64,000 nucleotides of DNA, taken from assembly GCA_963782185.1 (NCBI GenBank), contig CAWAJB010000027.1, positions 434,001 through 498,000 of the forward strand, read 5' to 3'. The position numbers were made by a program, and so were the translations under genes. Each line of letters starts with the position of its first letter. Position 1 is the stretch's first letter. The notes beneath the pieces were generated by a model. The model ran no database searches. It was given only the letters and a program-made list of their open reading frames with translations, and was not told where the DNA came from. The DNA is from RYN-230 sp963782185 (GTDB taxonomy: Bacteria > Actinomycetota > Actinomycetes > Streptosporangiales > Streptosporangiaceae). Below are positions 60,263-64,000 of this stretch, in pieces.

Positions 60263-60679
60263 CTAACCGTTTAGATGCTTCTTGTCCGTTTCTGGATCTG
60301 GAAGCCCGGCGGCATGGGCGACAGCGCTGACGACGAGGCTCGCGCTGCGCCGGTCGATGCCAGGCAAGGTGTCGTTGAGACTGACCGGGGTTCCGCCGGC
60401 GATGCTGGCGGCCAGGAGGAGCATCCGGCGTTCCCCTCCGCTGGCCGGAAGTTCGCTGGCGTGCAGGGCGGCGACGGCGGCTTCCCAGTCAGTGCTGGCG
60501 AGCAGGGTGACACCGTCGCTGATGCTGGTGCCGGTGGTGATGAAGCGGCTGGTGAAATCCTCGCGGTGCAGCCAGCTGCCGCAGTCGATAAGCAGGCTGG
60601 TGCCGGCTTCGAGGGGATGGATGCCGCGGGCGCAGGCGCGCAGCGCGTCGGCGAGCCGGCGGGAGCTCACTGTGGACAC
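60263..60679 (-). CDS. tnpC: TnpC-like small protein of a Tn554-type module
   Basis: The ~138-residue product overlaps the recombinase stop by 13 bases (GTG 60679). It is helical, with SSRRLADALRACARGIHPLE and LASTDWEAAVAALHASELPA, and lacks a tyrosine-recombinase signature. Tn554-family elements encode tnpA, tnpB and a small tnpC in this order with overlaps, where TnpC affects transposition frequency and orientation. Order, size and overlap match; sequence similarity to TnpC was not checked. Confidence 0.6.
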   Translation of the reverse strand: MSTVSSRRLADALRACARGIHPLEAGTSLLIDCGSWLHREDFTSRFITTGTSISDGVTLLASTDWEAAVAALHASELPASGGERRMLLLAASIAGGTPVSLNDTLPGIDRRSASLVVSAVAHAAGLPDPETDKKHLNG

Positions 60680-63171
60680 GGGGTTCCTTCCGGTGCGGGC
60701 GAGGCAGAGCGGCCGGCGATGTCGGGGAACGCGGGCATGCCGAGGTGGACGGCCTGCTCGTGGCGTTGCAGGGCCGTGTCGATCTGGGCGAGCTTGTCCT
60801 CGGTGCCGGCGAGGCTGACCTTGAGGCCCTCGATCTCGCCGAGCCAGCCTTCACGCTCGGCCTCGGCGATGCGGTCGTGCAGGTTGTCGCGGATCTCCTC
60901 GAGCCGGCCGCGCTGGGCGGGGTCCGGCCTCAGGAGCGAGCACCTGACACAAGCGTGCTCATGGACGCAGGGTGACGCGAATGCGCGGGCGCAGGTGCCG
61001 ACCGACACCTTCCGCTTCTCGAAATGGGCGAGGAACGCGTCCCACTCCTCCTCGGTCGGAGTACGGTATTCCTCGCTGGGCCTGGTCGCGCGGCGGCGTG
61101 CGACGAACGCCCGGTGCGCCTCGATCGCCTCGGCTGGGTAGACGGCCTTGTAGCCGATCGTGGTGTCGATGTTCTTGTGGCCGCAGATGACCTGGGCGAT
61201 GTGGGGCGGCAGGCCGCTCATGATGGCGTCGGTCACGAAGATCCTGCGGAAATCGTGCGGGGAGAACATGAGCGGGTTGCCGGCGGCGTCGGTGAGGCCC
61301 GTCGCGGCGAGCGCGCTGATGAGCAGCTTGCGGATCGCGCTTGGGGTGAACGCCCGGTTCTCGCTGCCGATGGACCGCTGGAACAGCAGCGGCATGGGAG
61401 GGTTCCAGACCCGTTCCCGGACGTCGTAGGAGACGGTGAGGGGGACGTCGCCGCCGGGGCCGCGGAGCCGGCTGATGACCGCTGACAGCACGTCGGCAAG
61501 CTCGGGGCTGACCAGGAGAAGCCTTTCCGTATCAGTCTTGCTCGGGGCGATCTGCAGCAGCGGGACGAGCTCGCCGGTCGTGGGCAGCCGATACTCGGTG
61601 ATGCCGTGGTGCGTGAGCTCCAGGAGCTCCTCGCAGCGGATGCCGGTCAGCCTCAGGACCTCGATCGTGGCGAAGGCCCAGAACGCTTCTTCTTCCTCAT
61701 AGGACAGGTTGCGGCGCTTGCCGCTGCCGGTGTCCTCGGCCCACACGTGCCTGCCGTTGGCCTTGGGCGCCACGGCCCTGCGGAGCGTTCCGCCGGTGCC
61801 CTCGATGATCTCGCCGGGCGGCGTCGCCAGGGCGGCCTGCAGCCGACGTGCCGTCGCGGTCTTGCGCTCCGCGGCGGTGCGGGTGAGCACGGGCAGGACG
61901 GGCAGCCGCTCGCGGGTCCGCTGGTCCATCCGGGCCTTGCGGCGCCTGAGGTCCTTGGCCCGGCCGATCTCGGTGTCGCTGACCGGGCCCGGGACCGCCC
62001 ACTGCGCCCAGCGGGCGGGCTCCTCGGTGGCCCACTGGGCGATGTCCAGATAGAGCGCCCGCACCCGCAGCAGCTCGTCCCTGGCGTTCAGCCGCGGGCT
62101 GGTGACCACAGACTGCTGCCCGTCGGCGCCGGTGACGGTGCGCTTGACGGTCAGCAGGTCTTCTTTCCACGCGAGGGCGACTTCCGGCGGCAGTCGCAGC
62201 GTGCTGATTCCAGGGGACAGGGCCTCGATCCTGGCCCAGAACCGCCCGGCCAGGGAGGAGGAGATCGCGTCCAGGCTGGCGTAGTCAAGTGCTGGCTGTC
62301 GTTCCCGCAGGTAGTCCACGAGCAGGTCGCGGACCGGCTTGCACTGCAGGCGGTAGCGGCCGACGAGTTCCTCGACGGTCAGCTGCCCCTGGGCCATGCC
62401 GAACGCGCGGATCGTGGCCGGGGCGTCGGCGGGGAAGATCCCGAGGGAGCGCAGCCGCAGGTAGAAGTCGACTTTCCTCTGGCCGCCGCGGGCGTGGACC
62501 CGACGCTGGGTGTCGGCGAGTTCCACGCAGTCCCCGACGGTGATGTCGCTGATGATGCCGCCCTTGCAGGCCAGCAGGGTCGCGATCCTGGTGGCCGCGT
62601 GCCGGGCGTCCTCCAGGGACGCTATCGGCCCGGATTCGGCCAGCTCTCTCAGCCGGGCGAACCCGGCAGGGTCACGCGTCTCGGCCATGACGAGGGCCAG
62701 GTACCTGTGGGCCCTGGTCAGCATCCACGCCAGCCCTGGCCGGATCACGTCTCCGCAGATGAGCATCAGCAGCCCGGATGACAGGTCGTTGTCGTCGCAG
62801 GACGATCCCGGGCCGTTCTCCTGCAGCCACCGGGCAGGCAGACGCACCCATGAGCTGCCCGGGTGGTCCTCGGCCCGCGATGCCTCCCACCGCTGCTGCC
62901 AGGTGTCCCCGGGAAAGGAGGACAGCCAGCGCAGCAGCTTGGCCGTCCCGCGCCGCCGCCCTGCCCGGGTCGGCTTCATCTCCGGGAGGAACGGCGGCGA
63001 GGTCAGCCGCAGCAGCACCTCGTTCTCGCCCTGGGCCGTGGCAGGCCACCGTGCCTGGACGGACCTGGGCGGGAACTGCCTGCGCAGCTGGCTGTTGCGC
63101 GGCTGGGCCGGCGACGATGCGCCCGCAGTGCCCGGCTTATTGCGGGCCATGTGCTTCACGGCGGCCGTCAT
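60667..63171 (-). CDS. tnpB: large tyrosine recombinase (TnpB-like)
   Basis: The 834-residue product has a C-terminal tyrosine-recombinase domain: RLTGIRCEELLELTHHGITE (catalytic Arg), SPHDFRRIFVTDAI (HxxR), and IAQVICGHKNIDTTIGYKAV with His and Tyr. It ends in a cysteine-rich tail (CARAFASPCVHEHACVRC), as in Tn554 TnpB-like proteins. The long N-terminal domain is helical. The ATG overlaps the tnpA stop (ATGA). It would join and exchange DNA strands at the element ends together with TnpA. Confidence 0.85.
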   Translation of the reverse strand: MTAAVKHMARNKPGTAGASSPAQPRNSQLRRQFPPRSVQARWPATAQGENEVLLRLTSPPFLPEMKPTRAGRRRGTAKLLRWLSSFPGDTWQQRWEASRAEDHPGSSWVRLPARWLQENGPGSSCDDNDLSSGLLMLICGDVIRPGLAWMLTRAHRYLALVMAETRDPAGFARLRELAESGPIASLEDARHAATRIATLLACKGGIISDITVGDCVELADTQRRVHARGGQRKVDFYLRLRSLGIFPADAPATIRAFGMAQGQLTVEELVGRYRLQCKPVRDLLVDYLRERQPALDYASLDAISSSLAGRFWARIEALSPGISTLRLPPEVALAWKEDLLTVKRTVTGADGQQSVVTSPRLNARDELLRVRALYLDIAQWATEEPARWAQWAVPGPVSDTEIGRAKDLRRRKARMDQRTRERLPVLPVLTRTAAERKTATARRLQAALATPPGEIIEGTGGTLRRAVAPKANGRHVWAEDTGSGKRRNLSYEEEEAFWAFATIEVLRLTGIRCEELLELTHHGITEYRLPTTGELVPLLQIAPSKTDTERLLLVSPELADVLSAVISRLRGPGGDVPLTVSYDVRERVWNPPMPLLFQRSIGSENRAFTPSAIRKLLISALAATGLTDAAGNPLMFSPHDFRRIFVTDAIMSGLPPHIAQVICGHKNIDTTIGYKAVYPAEAIEAHRAFVARRRATRPSEEYRTPTEEEWDAFLAHFEKRKVSVGTCARAFASPCVHEHACVRCSLLRPDPAQRGRLEEIRDNLHDRIAEAEREGWLGEIEGLKVSLAGTEDKLAQIDTALQRHEQAVHLGMPAFPDIAGRSASPAPEGTPCPQ

Positions 63172-64000
63172 GACGGCCGCCCGAACAGCACCGACAGCGA
63201 CTGCGGGTCATAGCCCGGCGCCGGCTGCGGCGGCGGTGCCTCCCGCACCCGGGACTGGCGGGCGTGGTGCGCGAGCACGCCCTCGATCACCTCGTCCCGG
63301 GTGGGCGTGAGGTAAATTTCCGTCGTGGTCAGGTGCGCGTGACCAAGGACCCATTGCACGTCGGTCAGGCTGAGCTCGCCGTCACGGGCCATTCTGGACG
63401 CCGCACTGTGACGCAGGTCATGGAGTGTCCAGTCCGCTCCGAGCGAGGCGTTGACCCGCTCGAACATCCGGTGCGCGCCGTGATAGCTCAGCGGCTGGTA
63501 AGGACGCCGCAGTGTCCACCAGGCCGGCTGCCGCCGACCGCGGGGAACCCCCAGCCGCAGCAGCTCCTGCTGATAGAGCCGGTGCCACACGAACGCGTCC
63601 GCCGACGCGGGAAGCTGCTGGCTTGCCCGGGTGCCCTTGCGGACCACGCTGATCAGCTGCTCGCCGGGCAGGAAGTCGCACTGGCGCATGCGCAGCAGCT
63701 CCGAGGCCCTCGCCCCGGTAGAGATCCAGAACGCGACCAGCGCCCGGTCCCGGTCCGACCCCAGCGCCGCGAACAGCCGGTTGAACCAGTCGTCGGGGAT
63801 CGCCCGCGGGATCCGCTTCGGCACGACCGGCCGGTAACGCCCCGTCCGCTCGGGCCTCCACTCGTCCATCGGGTTGTGATGCGCGTGCGGCGGGCCGCGC
63901 CGGCGGGAGGCGTCCAGCGGGAACGGGTTCAGCACCGGCCCGGTCCCGCCGTCTCGGTGGAAGTCGTAGAACCGGCGCAGCACCGTCTCGCTATGCGCCA
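63168..64000 (-). CDS. tnpA: tyrosine recombinase (TnpA-like), N-terminus beyond the window
   Basis: At least 277 residues are visible and the frame stays open past the right edge. Catalytic residues are in FWISTGARASELLRMRQCDF (Arg), WTLHDLRHSAASRMARDGEL (HxxR) and QWVLGHAHLTTTEIYLTPTR (His, Tyr). It is XerC/TnpA-like and overlaps tnpB by four bases. A GTG at 63983 is a possible start, but homologous sequence continues upstream of it, so I treat it as partial. Confidence 0.85.
   Translation of the reverse strand, partial: AHSETVLRRFYDFHRDGGTGPVLNPFPLDASRRRGPPHAHHNPMDEWRPERTGRYRPVVPKRIPRAIPDDWFNRLFAALGSDRDRALVAFWISTGARASELLRMRQCDFLPGEQLISVVRKGTRASQQLPASADAFVWHRLYQQELLRLGVPRGRRQPAWWTLRRPYQPLSYHGAHRMFERVNASLGADWTLHDLRHSAASRMARDGELSLTDVQWVLGHAHLTTTEIYLTPTRDEVIEGVLAHHARQSRVREAPPPQPAPGYDPQSLSVLFGRPS

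Overview
The window reads as the chromosome of a high-GC, multicellular actinomycete. GC content is roughly 70%, third codon positions are G/C-rich, and GTG starts are common. Typical families are Scr1-type HTH plus DUF397, SNF2 plus SWIM, DUF4145, and STAND NTPases with actinomycete-style N-terminal motifs. Much of the window is accessory DNA: decayed genes, a group II intron, a large serine recombinase and, at the right edge, a Tn554-like transposition module.

Region 1 (90-16,772) is a defence/conflict-like island. A small hydrophobic protein and an NB-ARC/TPR receptor (90-2731, minus) share a near-identical short motif, at the C-terminus of the first and the N-terminus of the second. This is the arrangement expected of bacterial amyloid-signalling pairs (membrane-active Bell-type effector plus NLR). 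A tightly coupled plus-strand operon follows (3249-13,444): radical SAM enzyme, DUF4145-like protein, ATP-grasp enzyme, a 733-residue protein I do not recognise, a STAND NTPase with pentapeptide-like repeats, a 15-codon ORF, and a protein with two C-terminal membrane helices. It meets tail-to-tail, with a 17-bp overlap, a minus-strand operon (16,772-13,428) of an FAD oxidoreductase, a second radical SAM enzyme paralogous to the first, and an aspartate/ornithine-carbamoyltransferase-like protein with altered motifs. This twin-radical-SAM/ATP-grasp/STAND locus is my best candidate for an undescribed system.

Region 2 (16,881-24,200) carries a three-subunit xanthine-dehydrogenase-family molybdoenzyme, a CotH-type protein kinase, a nucleotidyltransferase and a small phasin-like protein. 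It is followed by remnants of a patatin-like esterase and a flavin monooxygenase.

Region 3 (25,252-36,031) looks like a small-molecule or cell-envelope pathway: GT4 glycosyltransferase, three methyltransferases, a GTP cyclohydrolase II gene with a one-base frameshift, a UPF0104-type membrane protein, a CDP-alcohol phosphotransferase/sulfatase-fold fusion lacking its final motif aspartate, a histidine phosphatase, a 6-pyruvoyltetrahydropterin-synthase homologue, a zinc-type dehydrogenase and an SRPBCC protein.

Region 4 (36,077-46,379) holds MFS and PH-like remnants and a group II intron placed just behind a gene pair for two GH57 enzymes and a GT5 glycogen synthase, with glycogen phosphorylase divergent. 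Region 5 (46,679-53,566) has a collapsed CapA-like gene, a SNF2 helicase/SWIM pair, a second phasin-like protein with a clear promoter and terminator, a truncated esterase and a small membrane protein. Region 6 (53,738-64,000) is mobile DNA: a broken aminoglycoside-phosphotransferase-like gene whose stop overlaps the start of a large serine recombinase, three direct repeats at the recombinase end, an Scr1-type regulator with DUF397, two conjugation-island-like small genes, inverted integrase scraps, and a tnpA-tnpB-tnpC trio running off the edge.
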